Of a stretch of 19,396 nt of DNA, positions 8,121 through 16,714 are shown piece by piece. Both the position numbers and the translations under genes were made by a program. A model generated the notes under the pieces. The model was not told the origin of the DNA. It was given only the letters and a program-made list of their open reading frames with translations, and made no database searches. The DNA comes from Candidatus Hydrogenedentes bacterium UBA2224 (lineage in GTDB: Bacteria; Hydrogenedentota; Hydrogenedentia; Hydrogenedentales; SLHB01). Position 1 is the first letter of the stretch; every line of letters begins with the position of its first letter. The DNA is taken from positions 1 to 19,396 of the forward strand of contig DDYW01000019.1 of NCBI GenBank assembly GCA_002348185.1. Direction: 5' to 3'.

Positions 8121-10090
8121 GGCGCCGTCCTCTCAGTTCGCGGTATCGTCGCGGTGACCGGCAGGACCAGGCTGAACACCGTGCCGGCTCCCCGTGCCGT
8201 TTTCACAAGAAGTTCCGCATTCATCGCGTGGGCGAGGCTGCGCGAAACGGACAGGCCCAGACCCATGCAACTGCCGTCACCGGGGCCCTTCGTGGTGAAG
8301 AACGGCTCGAAGATCCGCGGGAGAATGTCCTCTGCGATGCCGTCGCCCTCATCCACAACCTGAATCTCTATACGCTCGCCGGCCGGGGCGGCACGAAACG
8401 TGATGATGCCGTCTTCGGGAGACGCCTCGGCGGCGTTGACCACCAGATTATACAGAATCTGCCGCATGTGGCCCGCGGGAACCAGGGCATCCGGCAGGTC
8501 TTCGGCCGCGGACACGCGAACCGTCAGCCGTTTCTGGGCGAACTTCGGTTCCAGCATCAGGCAGATGTCGCGCATTTCACTGCCCAGTTGGATGCGCGAC
8601 GCCGTGTCTGTCTCGGGGCGGTACAACTGCGACATCTGGCGGACAATCCGGGTGATGCGTTCAATCTCCCGCTGCGCGAGGTCCACGAACTGGCGATCCG
8701 GGTGTGTTTCGGGCACATTTTTGCCCAGCAGCAAAAGGCAGTTGCGGATGCCCGTCAACGGGTTGTTGATTTCGTGCGCCACCCCCGCCGCCATGCGCCC
8801 GGTCGCGGCAAGTTTCTCCATCTCGGCGCGCTGCGCTTCCAGTTCGCGGAGCTGTGCCGTGCGGTGATCCACGATGGCCTCGAGGCTTTCCGCGTGCCGC
8901 TGGACTTCCTCCCGGAGGCGCCGCTGCTCCGTCACGTCGCGGATAATCGCAATGATCTCTTCCGTCCCGGTCGCGTCGTTCAGCATCATATGCAGGTTCG
9001 TTTCCACCCACATGTACGAGCCGTCGGCGCGCCGGAGCCGGTGCTCCACGGTGTAGCGGCCGGGGTTCTCCTTCATCCGCCCGTGGAATGCCCGGAGCGT
9101 CTCCACCTCGTCGGGATGGATGAACTCGCATACCGGCCGGTTCACCATCTCGCCGGGGTCCAGGCCCAGAAGGGTCGCTGACGCGGGCGACAGATACAGA
9201 AACCGGCCGTCCGTATCCATCCGGACGATGAGGTCCATGGAATTCTGGGCCAGAAAACGATGGTGTGCTTCGCTCTCCTCGAGGGCGGCCTGTGCGTCAT
9301 GCCGGTCGTTCACATCGTGGAGAACCCCTTCGAGAAAGAGGAGTTCACCGGTACGTTCCTCGAATACCCCCGCCCCATGCACCTCTACCCAGCGCCATTC
9401 GCCCGGGCGGCGCCGCAGACGGTGCACCAGGTGGAATGGCGCGTGTTCCTGCAGGGCCGTCGCCACCCGGTCGCGGATCTCCGCTGTGTCGTCCGGATGA
9501 AACAGGTCGGTAATGCTCATTCTGCCGGTCAGGAATAATTCCTGTGGGTATCCGGTGATGGCCTCGATCAGGTGGTTGAGAAAGACCATCGTGAAGCGGG
9601 CATCATTGCGGCACAGGAAAATGACTCCCGGGATGTTCTCCGCAAGGAGGCGGAAACGCCGCTCGCCCGCCCGCAAGGCTTCCTCGGTTTCCCGCTGGTG
9701 CGTGATATCCTGGACCAGGATCTGAACCATGGGCGCGCCCGTAGCGGGGTCCTTTTCGGTAAACGCGTCAAACCGAATCCAGTGCGTGAGCCCGCTGTAC
9801 CCCGTGCGGCAGACCTCCAGGTTTCGTACTTCCATGCTGCGCGCCAGAATGTCGAAGGCCGGCGCCGGCGAAAACCCCTGGCTGGCGAACGTATCGAACC
9901 GTTCACCCCGAAGGGAGGCCGGAGGCTTGCCCGCGTGCCGCGCACACAGAATTTCCTGCGCTTTCGCGTCCGCGTACACAATCATGCCGTCCAGCGTGCA
10001 CCGGCACATGCCCACGCCCGCAAACCGCAAGGTCTGCTCGTGCCAGTGTGTCAGGGAAGGCATGGCCGTGGGCGCGTTTGCGTGCTCCAT
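8117..10090 (-). CDS. PAS-domain sensor histidine kinase (657 aa)
   Basis: This is the first gene of the signalling operon. Three PAS domains lie at about 15-135, 143-265 and 275-392, the last two closing with PAC-type ends (HDVNDRH, RDVTEQR). A coiled helix follows, then the HisKA region with His439 in GVAHEINNPL. The HATPase domain has its N-box at Asn552 (NLVVNAAEA), DEGDGI at 580-585, EPFFTTK at 595-601 and MGLGLSVS at 609-616. No transmembrane helices or receiver domain are present, so it is a cytoplasmic kinase that must pass its phosphate to a separate receiver. The nearest candidate is the N-terminal receiver of the next gene. The ATG is preceded by GGAAGAGAAGGGA. A promoter-like pair lies about 120 bp upstream (10212-10240). 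The sensed signal cannot be told from sequence. Confidence 0.93.
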   Translation of the reverse strand: MEHANAPTAMPSLTHWHEQTLRFAGVGMCRCTLDGMIVYADAKAQEILCARHAGKPPASLRGERFDTFASQGFSPAPAFDILARSMEVRNLEVCRTGYSGLTHWIRFDAFTEKDPATGAPMVQILVQDITHQRETEEALRAGERRFRLLAENIPGVIFLCRNDARFTMVFLNHLIEAITGYPQELFLTGRMSITDLFHPDDTAEIRDRVATALQEHAPFHLVHRLRRRPGEWRWVEVHGAGVFEERTGELLFLEGVLHDVNDRHDAQAALEESEAHHRFLAQNSMDLIVRMDTDGRFLYLSPASATLLGLDPGEMVNRPVCEFIHPDEVETLRAFHGRMKENPGRYTVEHRLRRADGSYMWVETNLHMMLNDATGTEEIIAIIRDVTEQRRLREEVQRHAESLEAIVDHRTAQLRELEAQRAEMEKLAATGRMAAGVAHEINNPLTGIRNCLLLLGKNVPETHPDRQFVDLAQREIERITRIVRQMSQLYRPETDTASRIQLGSEMRDICLMLEPKFAQKRLTVRVSAAEDLPDALVPAGHMRQILYNLVVNAAEASPEDGIITFRAAPAGERIEIQVVDEGDGIAEDILPRIFEPFFTTKGPGDGSCMGLGLSVSRSLAHAMNAELLVKTARGAGTVFSLVLPVTATIPRTERTAP

Positions 10091-10211
10091 TCCCTTCTCT
10101 TCCGTACGTATCCCGGGCGGGGAACGGTTCGCACGCCTTGGGAATCGCCGCCCTGACCCCGGAACTATCCCAATTCACTGGATACTCCACCAGAAACCGC
10201 AACCGGCCGCC

Positions 10212-10240
10212 ATTGTACGGGCTGCGGGAAAAGCGCGCAA
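10212..10240 (-). promoter_or_regulatory. Candidate sigma70 promoter of the kinase operon
   Basis: Read on the minus strand: TTGCGC (10240-10235), a 17-bp spacer and TACAAT (10217-10212). The -10 matches the consensus at five of six bases, the -35 at three. Transcription would start near 10205 and leave a leader of about 115 nt before the ATG at 10090. Confidence 0.4.
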
Positions 10241-10330
10241 GAACCCAAATCACCGGATAAGCACGACGTAACTACGGTTGCCGCTGCGGTTCGAACGGGG
10301 GCACGTAGCCGCGCCGCGGACGGCGCTTGG

Positions 10331-10355
10331 AACAGGTCCCCGTTCTCTGTCCCCT
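10331..10355. repeat. REP/RAYT-like GTCCCC element
   Basis: The stretch AACAGGTCCCC, then GTTCTCT, then GTCCCC contains two GTCCCC copies 13 bp apart. On the minus strand it reads GGGGACAGAGAACGGGGACC. It resembles the GGGGACAG-type intergenic repeats found with REP-associated Y1 transposases in many bacteria. The resemblance is from memory of the pattern, so confidence is low. Confidence 0.3.
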
Positions 10356-10420
10356 CCTCTACGTCTTCTCTCGCGCGGTTATCCGGATTTCGCACGCCTT
10401 CACCATCCTTCAGGCAGGCA

Positions 10421-10465
10421 CATCCATGGGGTCCATAACGTCCATAGGGCCCACTTGGTCCACCA
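10421..10465. repeat. 9-bp tandem array B (5 units)
   Basis: Units start at 10421, 10430, 10439, 10448 and 10457: CATCCATGG, GGTCCATAA, CGTCCATAG, GGCCCACTT and GGTCCACCA. The core is (C/G)GTCCAY with two or three free positions. It has the same period and core as the array at 538-582 and is related to the one at 14216-14251. Confidence 0.6.
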
Positions 10466-10534
10466 CGCCACCGGCGGGGTGACCCGGGCGTGGGGTACAA
10501 GGCACGAGAGTCGCAGCAGTTATGCTGGACCGGT

Positions 10535-10543
10535 TGCTATCAT
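10535..10543 (+). promoter_or_regulatory. Extended -10-like box TGCTATCAT
   Basis: This box is identical to 643-651. It lies 69 bp after a 9-bp array, versus 60 bp in the first case. No convincing -35 was found 16-18 bp upstream. It is about 337 bp before the ATG of the 1103-aa exported protein, so it would imply a long leader if functional. Confidence 0.25.
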
Positions 10544-10879
10544 CCGGCGAACGGGAACGAAATCCGGCCGCAAGGGATAGTACCGGTGGTGAAGTCTCTG
10601 CATCCGCGGGTTTGCGGAGCGGCGCTTGCTCCAGGGTACGGGCTTCATATAGACTGACTCCGCGTTCATGTTGACTTCGCGGCGACGTGGGGGGCAGACG
10701 TTCTGCTCGGGCGAGTCTTCGTTACGCCGGGCCTCCTTCCTCCTCTCAGCCGCGCGCAGCGTCTCCGTGGACGCATGGGCCAGTTCGCCATGCAAGAAGG
10801 GCTCGGTGTCGGTGCGTCAAAGCGTACTCGGGGGTAGGTGGGTGCGCTTCGAGATAAGGCAGGATTGGACTAATCGCAT

Positions 10880-13800
10880 ATGCGCCAACGACGTCTTCAT
10901 CGATCATGGGGAATTTCACGCACCATCGTGTTGCTCTCGCTCGCTCTGGCCGGCCCGCTCATCTCCCCATCGGCCCGCGCTCTTGACCAGATCTTCCGGC
11001 AGACCGACGTGGACCTGTCCACCGAAGCCCAACGCCTCACGAACCCGGCGTTTGAGCAGGGCGAAGCGGTGGCTGAGAAGGACGGCAAGGGCGTGCAGTT
11101 TGCGGAATGGGATTTCTGGCAGGATGGCTATGTCATTGTTCCTGGCGCCGGCCGCAACGGCAGCCGTGCGATCCAGTGCTCCATTACGGACGACACCACC
11201 CAGTGCGGTGCCGGCCAGCGCGTCGAGCTCAACCAGGAACAGCCCTTTCCCGTGGTCGCGAGCGCCTGGAGCCGCGCCCAGGATGTCAGCGGCAGCCCGG
11301 ACAGCAGCTATTCGATTTACCTGGACTTCATCTTCCAGGACGGCACCACCTGGTGGGCCCAGACCTCCAATTTCAGCACCGGCACGCACGATTGGGAAGA
11401 GCGGCACTTTATCGTGGTCCCCAAGAAACCCATTCGTTCGGTTTACGTGTATCTGATCTTCCGCGGTCATCTGGGCACGGTCTACTTCGACGATGTGAAT
11501 CTTCTCGAACTGCGCGGCGAAACGTACATGTTTGAGGGGGTTCCGGTGCGGCCTCAGCCGGTTCGTGCCCCCGTCGAAAAGGTCTGGATCCCCTACATGC
11601 AGACCCGAAACGGGTTGCAGATGGCCCTCGAGCGCAAACGCGCGCGCGTATGCGGCGTCTGGGTCAACCAGGAGAAGGTTGGACTGAACGGACCGGGGTT
11701 CTTTGCCCGGGATACCGCCGCCAAGTCCGATTTCCTCGCCCCCTGGAACTGGGAGTTTAACCAGCAGGACAGCACCCTGGTCATCAAAGGGGACATCGAG
11801 CCCCTGAGTCTCCGGATCACCGCGTCCATGACCCCGCGCGAGGACCGCATCCAGGTGAGCGGACTCGTGGAAGACCTGCGCGGCGATGAGCGTGCCGTCA
11901 CCGTCTATTTCGGGCTCCCGGTCGATGATTCAGGCTGGTTCTGGTGCGACGATCCGCGCACCAGCATCCCGGCGACGGCGACCATTTACATGAATGCCAT
12001 CAACACCGTGGCGGGGGCCACGGGGTCGATGTCCAGGTTCCCGCTGGGTGCGATTTATCAGGGCGCCCCGTCCGCCTCGCCGCGCAATCGCGGGGTGGCC
12101 ATCGGCGTGCCCCTGCACGAGCCCCGGCACCACCGGATTGGCTTCGACGCGCGGACGGGCCTGTTTTTCGTAGCGTTTGACTTTGGCCTCGCGCCCAACG
12201 CCACCGCGACGCCGGGCAAGGCCACGTTTGATTTCGTCATCTACCCGTTCCCCGCCCGGTGGGGATTCCGCGGCGCGCTCGCCGCGTACTACGGCATCTA
12301 CCCGGATTCCTTCACGCGCCGCACCACCGCCGAGGGGCTCTGGCTGCCCAAAACCCCCGTAACCGCCATCGAGGGCCCCGAAGACTTCTTCTTTGCCTAT
12401 TATTCCGTCCGCGACAACATCGGCTTGAATGCTCAGCCGGGCCTGCGGTCCTTCGTGTATTCCGATCCGGCCAACGTGTGGGTACCGCTTCCCGAGAGCG
12501 TCCCCCGAAAGGCGGATGACGCCGTCGCGTTTGTCCAGAATCAGAAACCGATCGGCAGCGACCAGATCAGCAGTTCCGGAATTCTCGACGTTACCGGCCG
12601 CCCGGTGCTGGCCATCAAAGACACGCCGTGGTGCAACGGCGCGGCATTCGCGGTCAATCCCGATACCGGGCTTACGGGGTCCGCGAACAAGGGCCGCCAC
12701 GAGCTGGATTCGGCCCTTCAGCGCCTCAGTGGCCGGGGCGTGCCGGCACTGCCGGGCTGGCCCCCGCTCGACGGCGGCTACGTCGTGGATAAAAGCGGCG
12801 GACGCGGCGGCAGTTCGGCCATCCGGCTGGAAACGTCCCGCAATGCCCCGCGGGCGGGCGCCGGTCAGCGGGTGATGGTCGACCAGGCTGAACCCACACC
12901 CCTGGAGTTGCGCGGTTTCGTCAAGACCAAGCCCCTGAAGACCAGTTCGGACGACCAGTGCGTCATCTCGGTCACCCTGGTGGATTCGGACGGACAATCG
13001 CGGACCGAGCGGGTTCAGGTCGTCCGGGAAAAGGACGATTACGCGCAGGTTACGCAGACCTTCGAGAGCGCGAAACCCATCACCCGGGCCACTGTCAAAC
13101 TGCTCCTGCGCGACGAAAGAGGCGCCACGGCCTGGTTCGACGACATGTTCCTGGGAGTAGCCGGCACCGAGGTCAACCTCCTTCAGGACGGCCAGATGGA
13201 GGCGGAACCGGTCGAAGCCGGGGGAATGAGCGGGGTCTATGTCGAGAATCTCAGCGGGTGGGGAACCACCGTCAACTACAACCCCGCCCACTTCACCCAG
13301 GCCGACCTGCCCCTCGTTTATGACAACCACACCCAGAAGGTCGGCATTCTGAGCATGTTCTCGACGTACGAATACCTCCGGGCACTTGCCGATCCCCTCC
13401 GCAAGGATGACAAGCTCATTATGGCGACCGGCGCCTTCGGATTTCCCATCCATCTCGTGGATATCGCCTGCCTGGAGGTCGACTGGTGCCGGGAAGGCCG
13501 ATGGTACCCCTCCACGGATGACACCCTGGCCACGTACCGCGCCCTCGTGTATCAAAAACCGATCTGTTTATCGCTGGGCACCGACTTCGACTCGTTTCTC
13601 CGGGAACCCATCCTTGCCGACCTCGATGAAAAAGTCGACGAATCCGTCGAGCGCCAGCCGTCACTTATCATGGCGGAACGGTATTTTCAGTGGGCGTTGT
13701 TCTACGGCATGTTTCCGGGGTTTTTCAGTAAAGACGGCGACACCCGCGCCTTCTTTGAAAACCCCGACTGGTACAACCGAGTCCGCCCGCTCTTTGTGAA

Positions 13801-14191
13801 GTACCTTCCCCTCATCCAGGAACTCTCCAAGGCCGGTTGGGAGCCCATCACCGGTGCGGAAACCGCAGAAGCCGAGCGGGTCTACCTCGAACGGTACGGA
13901 CGGGGCGAACAGGGCCAGGTGTTCATTGCGTCCCGCTACGGCGACCAGCGCTGGCAGATGAGTACCGAGGAGGGTCGCGACGTTCGCGAACAGCTCGCCG
14001 AACCCGTCACCGCTGAAATCGATGTGAACATGGCACATGTCGGTTTTCTCGGGAAGGAGAGCTTTGAGGTGTTCGATTTACTGGCGGGCGCTCCGATCGA
14101 GTTCCGCTACGAGCAGAGCCACCTCTACTACACGGTTACGCTTCAGCCGCACGGCGTCCACCTGATCCGTATCCGCCCCGCCGGAAGCTGA
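10880..14191 (+). CDS. Large exported protein with two jelly-roll-like modules and a probable hydrolase core (1103 aa)
   Basis: A clear signal peptide occupies residues 1-35 (basic start, IVLLSLALAGPLI core, ARA cleavage site). Residues 50-210 look like a carbohydrate-binding-module type beta-sandwich (NPAFEQG start, GQRVELNQ centre, TVYFDDVNLLEL end). A second module of the same style is at 625-760 (GQRVMVDQ, ATAWFDDMFLGV). Residues 230-460 are beta-rich, like the N-terminal sandwich of large glycosidases. Residues 470-620 and 790-1000, with HPPL-poor but Asp/Glu/Trp-rich segments (for example IACLEVDWC, PDWYNRVRPLF), could be two halves of an alpha/beta barrel separated by the second module. 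Residues 1000-1103 look like a closing beta-sandwich. No catalytic signature was recognised, so glycoside hydrolase is inference only. The start is chosen for the signal peptide; the ribosome site is poor (AGGA about 16 nt upstream). Confidence 0.8.
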   Translation: MRQRRLHRSWGISRTIVLLSLALAGPLISPSARALDQIFRQTDVDLSTEAQRLTNPAFEQGEAVAEKDGKGVQFAEWDFWQDGYVIVPGAGRNGSRAIQCSITDDTTQCGAGQRVELNQEQPFPVVASAWSRAQDVSGSPDSSYSIYLDFIFQDGTTWWAQTSNFSTGTHDWEERHFIVVPKKPIRSVYVYLIFRGHLGTVYFDDVNLLELRGETYMFEGVPVRPQPVRAPVEKVWIPYMQTRNGLQMALERKRARVCGVWVNQEKVGLNGPGFFARDTAAKSDFLAPWNWEFNQQDSTLVIKGDIEPLSLRITASMTPREDRIQVSGLVEDLRGDERAVTVYFGLPVDDSGWFWCDDPRTSIPATATIYMNAINTVAGATGSMSRFPLGAIYQGAPSASPRNRGVAIGVPLHEPRHHRIGFDARTGLFFVAFDFGLAPNATATPGKATFDFVIYPFPARWGFRGALAAYYGIYPDSFTRRTTAEGLWLPKTPVTAIEGPEDFFFAYYSVRDNIGLNAQPGLRSFVYSDPANVWVPLPESVPRKADDAVAFVQNQKPIGSDQISSSGILDVTGRPVLAIKDTPWCNGAAFAVNPDTGLTGSANKGRHELDSALQRLSGRGVPALPGWPPLDGGYVVDKSGGRGGSSAIRLETSRNAPRAGAGQRVMVDQAEPTPLELRGFVKTKPLKTSSDDQCVISVTLVDSDGQSRTERVQVVREKDDYAQVTQTFESAKPITRATVKLLLRDERGATAWFDDMFLGVAGTEVNLLQDGQMEAEPVEAGGMSGVYVENLSGWGTTVNYNPAHFTQADLPLVYDNHTQKVGILSMFSTYEYLRALADPLRKDDKLIMATGAFGFPIHLVDIACLEVDWCREGRWYPSTDDTLATYRALVYQKPICLSLGTDFDSFLREPILADLDEKVDESVERQPSLIMAERYFQWALFYGMFPGFFSKDGDTRAFFENPDWYNRVRPLFVKYLPLIQELSKAGWEPITGAETAEAERVYLERYGRGEQGQVFIASRYGDQRWQMSTEEGRDVREQLAEPVTAEIDVNMAHVGFLGKESFEVFDLLAGAPIEFRYEQSHLYYTVTLQPHGVHLIRIRPAGS

Positions 14192-14215
14192 CCCGGCACA
14201 TGGGCACTCGGCATA

Positions 14216-14251
14216 CGTCTGATGCGTCCTATAGGCTCTATACGCCCATAT
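14216..14251. repeat. 9-bp tandem array C (about 4 diverged units)
   Basis: Units start at 14216, 14225, 14234 and 14243: CGTCTGATG, CGTCCTATA, GGCTCTATA and CGCCCATAT. The nine-base period and the (C/G)G-Y-C-Y-(A/T)-AT pattern match arrays A and B, but it is more diverged and AT-richer. It sits between convergent gene ends rather than upstream of a gene. Confidence 0.45.
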
Positions 14252-14270
14252 TGACTACAAGTATTAGTCA
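14252..14270. terminator. Inverted repeat TGACTA...TAGTCA between convergent genes
   Basis: A perfect 6-bp inverted repeat, TGACTA (14252-14257) and TAGTCA (14265-14270), with a 7-nt loop. Its position between two convergent stops fits a bidirectional terminator. The stem is short and AT-rich with no T-tract, so a protein-binding site or chance is equally possible. Confidence 0.25.
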
Positions 14271-14288
14271 GAAGGCGCCAGGTCAGAG

Positions 14289-16598
14289 TCAGATTCGGCT
14301 CGCCGCCAGCGTGTGTTTGATGTAGTGGTCGATGGCGCGCGCGGCGCGTTTGCCGGCGCCCATTGCTTCGATCACGGTGGCTGCCCCGATGACGATGTCT
14401 CCGCCGGCGAACACGCCGGGCATGGAGGTCGCGCCGGTCGCGTCCTCGGCCACGATATTGCCCCATGGGTTGAGCTTGATTCCGGGGCTGTTGGACGTGA
14501 GCAGGGGATTGGCCTTGTTGCCGAGCGCGGGGATGACCATGTCGCATTCGATTTCGAAATCGGACCCGGGCAGGGGCACCGGCCGCCGGCGTCCCGATTC
14601 ATCGGGTTCACCCAGGGCCATGCGAATGCATTCCAGGCCCCGGACTCGCCCGGATTCGTCGCCAAGGATACGCGTGGGGCTGGTCAGCAATTGGAAGCGG
14701 ATGCCTTCGTGTTCCGCGTGGATGATTTCGGCCGCGCGGGCGGGCATTTCTTCCCAGGACCGCCGGTACACGATGGTGACTTCATCGGCGCCCAGGCGTT
14801 TGGCGGTGCGCGCGGCGTCCATGGACACGTTGCCCGCGCCGATGACGGCGACCTTGTGTCCCACGTGGACCGGCGTGTCGTAGTCCGTTCGGTTGGCCTT
14901 CATCAGGTTGACGCGCGTAAGGAACTCGTTGGCGCTGTAAACGCCAACGAGGTTTTCGCCCTCGATCCCGAGAAAGGCCGGCGCGCCAGCGCCCACCGCG
15001 ATGAAGACGGCGTCAAATCCGCGTTCAAAGAGCTCCTCGAGCGTGAAGACCTTTCCAATGACCATGTTCAATTCGATCTTCACGCCGAGACTTTTGACGT
15101 AATTGACCTCGCGATCCACGATGGCCTTCGGCAGACGGAACTCCGGAATGCCGTACCTCAACACCCCGCCCGTGTCGTGGAAGGCTTCGAAGATGGTCAC
15201 CTCGTAGCCCATTTTGGCCAGGTCGCCTGCGCAGGTGAGCCCGCCCGGACCGGATCCGACCACCGCCACCCGGCGCCCGTTGAAGGGGGCCGGCGCCGGC
15301 GTCGCAGGCGCGAACCGGGCTTCCCAGTCCGCGACGAACCGTTCGAGCGCCCCGATCGCGACCGGGCGCTCGGCGCCGGACAGCATACAGACGGCCTCGC
15401 ACTGGCTTTCCTGGGGGCAGACACGTCCGCAAATGGCGGGAAGGCTGTTTTTGTCCTTGAGAATACGCGCGGCCTCGGGGAGGTCGCCGCGCTGAATCGC
15501 CGCGATGAACCCGGGGATGTCGACCTCGACCGGGCACCCGTTCACGCAGTGCGGATTCGCGCACACGCGGCAGCGCATGGCCTCTTCGCGGGCCGCCGCG
15601 AACGTCAACCCAACCGCCACTTCATCAAACCGGCCCTCGCCTTCGCTCAGCCGCGCCAGGCTTTCCGCGACGAACAACTCGGCGCTCCGGTGAAAGGACG
15701 CGTCCGCCACGGCGCCCGGCGCGCTCTCCAGGGCCGACCGCAGCGAGGCGAGCTGGTGTTCCAGGCGGCAATCGTGCGCTTCCCCGGCCACGAGCGCGGA
15801 CGCTTCCTCCTGCCGGTACGAACTCTGACGCCGCATCAGCCCGTCAAAATCGACCTCCGCGCCGTCGAATTCGGGGCCGTCGACGCACGCATATTTGATC
15901 TGGCCCCCCACGGACACCCGGCATCCGCCGCACATGCCCGTGCCGTCAACCATGATGGGGTTCAGACTTACCACAATCGGCACGTCATGCTGTTTGCACA
16001 CATTGGCCACGGCCCTCATGTGAGGCACGGGCCCGATCGCGATCACCTCATCCAGCCGCTCGCCTTCGTGGATGAGCCGCTCGAGGATCTGCGTGGCGAA
16101 TCCGTGGTGCCCGAAGGATCCGTCGTCGGTGCTGTACCACACCGTCTCGCTCGCGGCTTCCATGCGGTCCTGCCAGAACAGCAGCGATTTGTTCCGGGCA
16201 CCGATGATCGAAATAACGCGATTCCCCGCGGCGTGGTGCGCTTTCGTCTGGGGATACATCGGGGCAACGCCCAGCCCGCCCGCCACGCAGCACACAGTCT
16301 TGCCGGGGCCCGTGATCGTGCGGTCGTGGCCAAGCGGCCCCACCAGGTCAAGAATGCAGTCGCCTTCCGCCAGCGTTCCGAGCTGAATCGTGCCTTTGCC
16401 GACCTCCTGCATCACCAGGGTTATCGTGCCTTTGCCCGCGTCGCTGTCCGCAATGGTCAGGGGAATCCGTTCGCCGTGGGCATGGCCCCGGACCAGCACG
16501 AAGTTGCCCGGGCGCGCCTTGGCGGCGAGCAAAGGGGCCTCGACCTCAAATTCCGTGATCTTCTCTGCCAGCGGCAGTTTTTTTACGATCCTGAACAT
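14289..16598 (-). CDS. Fused NfnA-NfnB-type flavin/iron-sulfur NAD(P) oxidoreductase (769 aa)
   Basis: The N-terminal ~290 residues are a ferredoxin-NADP reductase-like FAD/NAD module of the PyrK/SudB/NfnA type. The [2Fe-2S] site uses the NfnA-style Asp218-x4-Cys223-x2-Cys226...Cys238 pattern. Residues ~330-769 are GltD/NfnB-like: Cys343, 346, 351, 355 and Cys390, 394, 400, 404 for two [4Fe-4S] clusters; FAD loop GSGPGG at 448-453; NADPH loop GAGNVSMDAA at 587-596; C-terminal AGGDIVIGAATVIEAMGAG. The NfnAB family catalyses flavin-based electron bifurcation between NADPH, NAD+ and ferredoxin. Automatic annotation often calls such fusions dihydroorotate dehydrogenase subunit/glutamate synthase, but no gltB or pyrD is present here. 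Start 16598 is chosen because MFRIVKKLPL matches the family N-terminus and GGGGAAAGAG precedes it; an upstream in-frame start at 16691 adds 31 unlikely residues. Sulfide dehydrogenase (SudAB-like) activity is the main alternative. Confidence 0.88.
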   Translation of the reverse strand: MFRIVKKLPLAEKITEFEVEAPLLAAKARPGNFVLVRGHAHGERIPLTIADSDAGKGTITLVMQEVGKGTIQLGTLAEGDCILDLVGPLGHDRTITGPGKTVCCVAGGLGVAPMYPQTKAHHAAGNRVISIIGARNKSLLFWQDRMEAASETVWYSTDDGSFGHHGFATQILERLIHEGERLDEVIAIGPVPHMRAVANVCKQHDVPIVVSLNPIMVDGTGMCGGCRVSVGGQIKYACVDGPEFDGAEVDFDGLMRRQSSYRQEEASALVAGEAHDCRLEHQLASLRSALESAPGAVADASFHRSAELFVAESLARLSEGEGRFDEVAVGLTFAAAREEAMRCRVCANPHCVNGCPVEVDIPGFIAAIQRGDLPEAARILKDKNSLPAICGRVCPQESQCEAVCMLSGAERPVAIGALERFVADWEARFAPATPAPAPFNGRRVAVVGSGPGGLTCAGDLAKMGYEVTIFEAFHDTGGVLRYGIPEFRLPKAIVDREVNYVKSLGVKIELNMVIGKVFTLEELFERGFDAVFIAVGAGAPAFLGIEGENLVGVYSANEFLTRVNLMKANRTDYDTPVHVGHKVAVIGAGNVSMDAARTAKRLGADEVTIVYRRSWEEMPARAAEIIHAEHEGIRFQLLTSPTRILGDESGRVRGLECIRMALGEPDESGRRRPVPLPGSDFEIECDMVIPALGNKANPLLTSNSPGIKLNPWGNIVAEDATGATSMPGVFAGGDIVIGAATVIEAMGAGKRAARAIDHYIKHTLAASRI

Positions 16599-16714
16599 AT
16601 GTTCTCTTTCCCCGGCGCAAGGTTTTCTTCCACACCGCGTGCCGACAACGCTGGAATGGGGTATCGACAGGGCGTGCAGACCGCTGGACATGTGCTCCGG
16701 GACATCCGGTCTGG

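Larger units (their letters stand above)
10091..10879. other. Long intergenic region (about 790 bp) between divergent genes
   Basis: No credible gene was found. It contains the kinase promoter candidate (10212-10240), an RAYT/REP-like GTCCCC element (10331-10355), 9-bp array B (10421-10465) and a TGCTATCAT box (10535-10543). From 10544 to 10879 nothing clear was seen beyond weak open frames. The minus-strand frame at 10520-10795 has no recognised product, and coding content there was not convincing. Confidence 0.6.
14192..14288. other. Convergent spacer with array C and an inverted repeat
   Basis: This 97-bp gap separates the ends of the 1103-aa protein gene and the NfnAB-type gene. It contains 9-bp array C and, directly after it, an AT-richer inverted repeat. 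No gene fits here. Confidence 0.6.

Noticed and set aside
10520..10795. 91-codon minus-strand gene in the long intergenic region
   Set aside because: It is rich in Arg, Pro and Ser, with no recognisable domain and no convincing ribosome site; it spans the TGCTATCAT box.
11930..13555. 541-codon minus-strand frame opposite the exported protein, and similar ones at 1684-3120 and 3111-4322
   Set aside because: Each lies antisense to a gene with clear signal peptide or family motifs, and none has a recognisable product.
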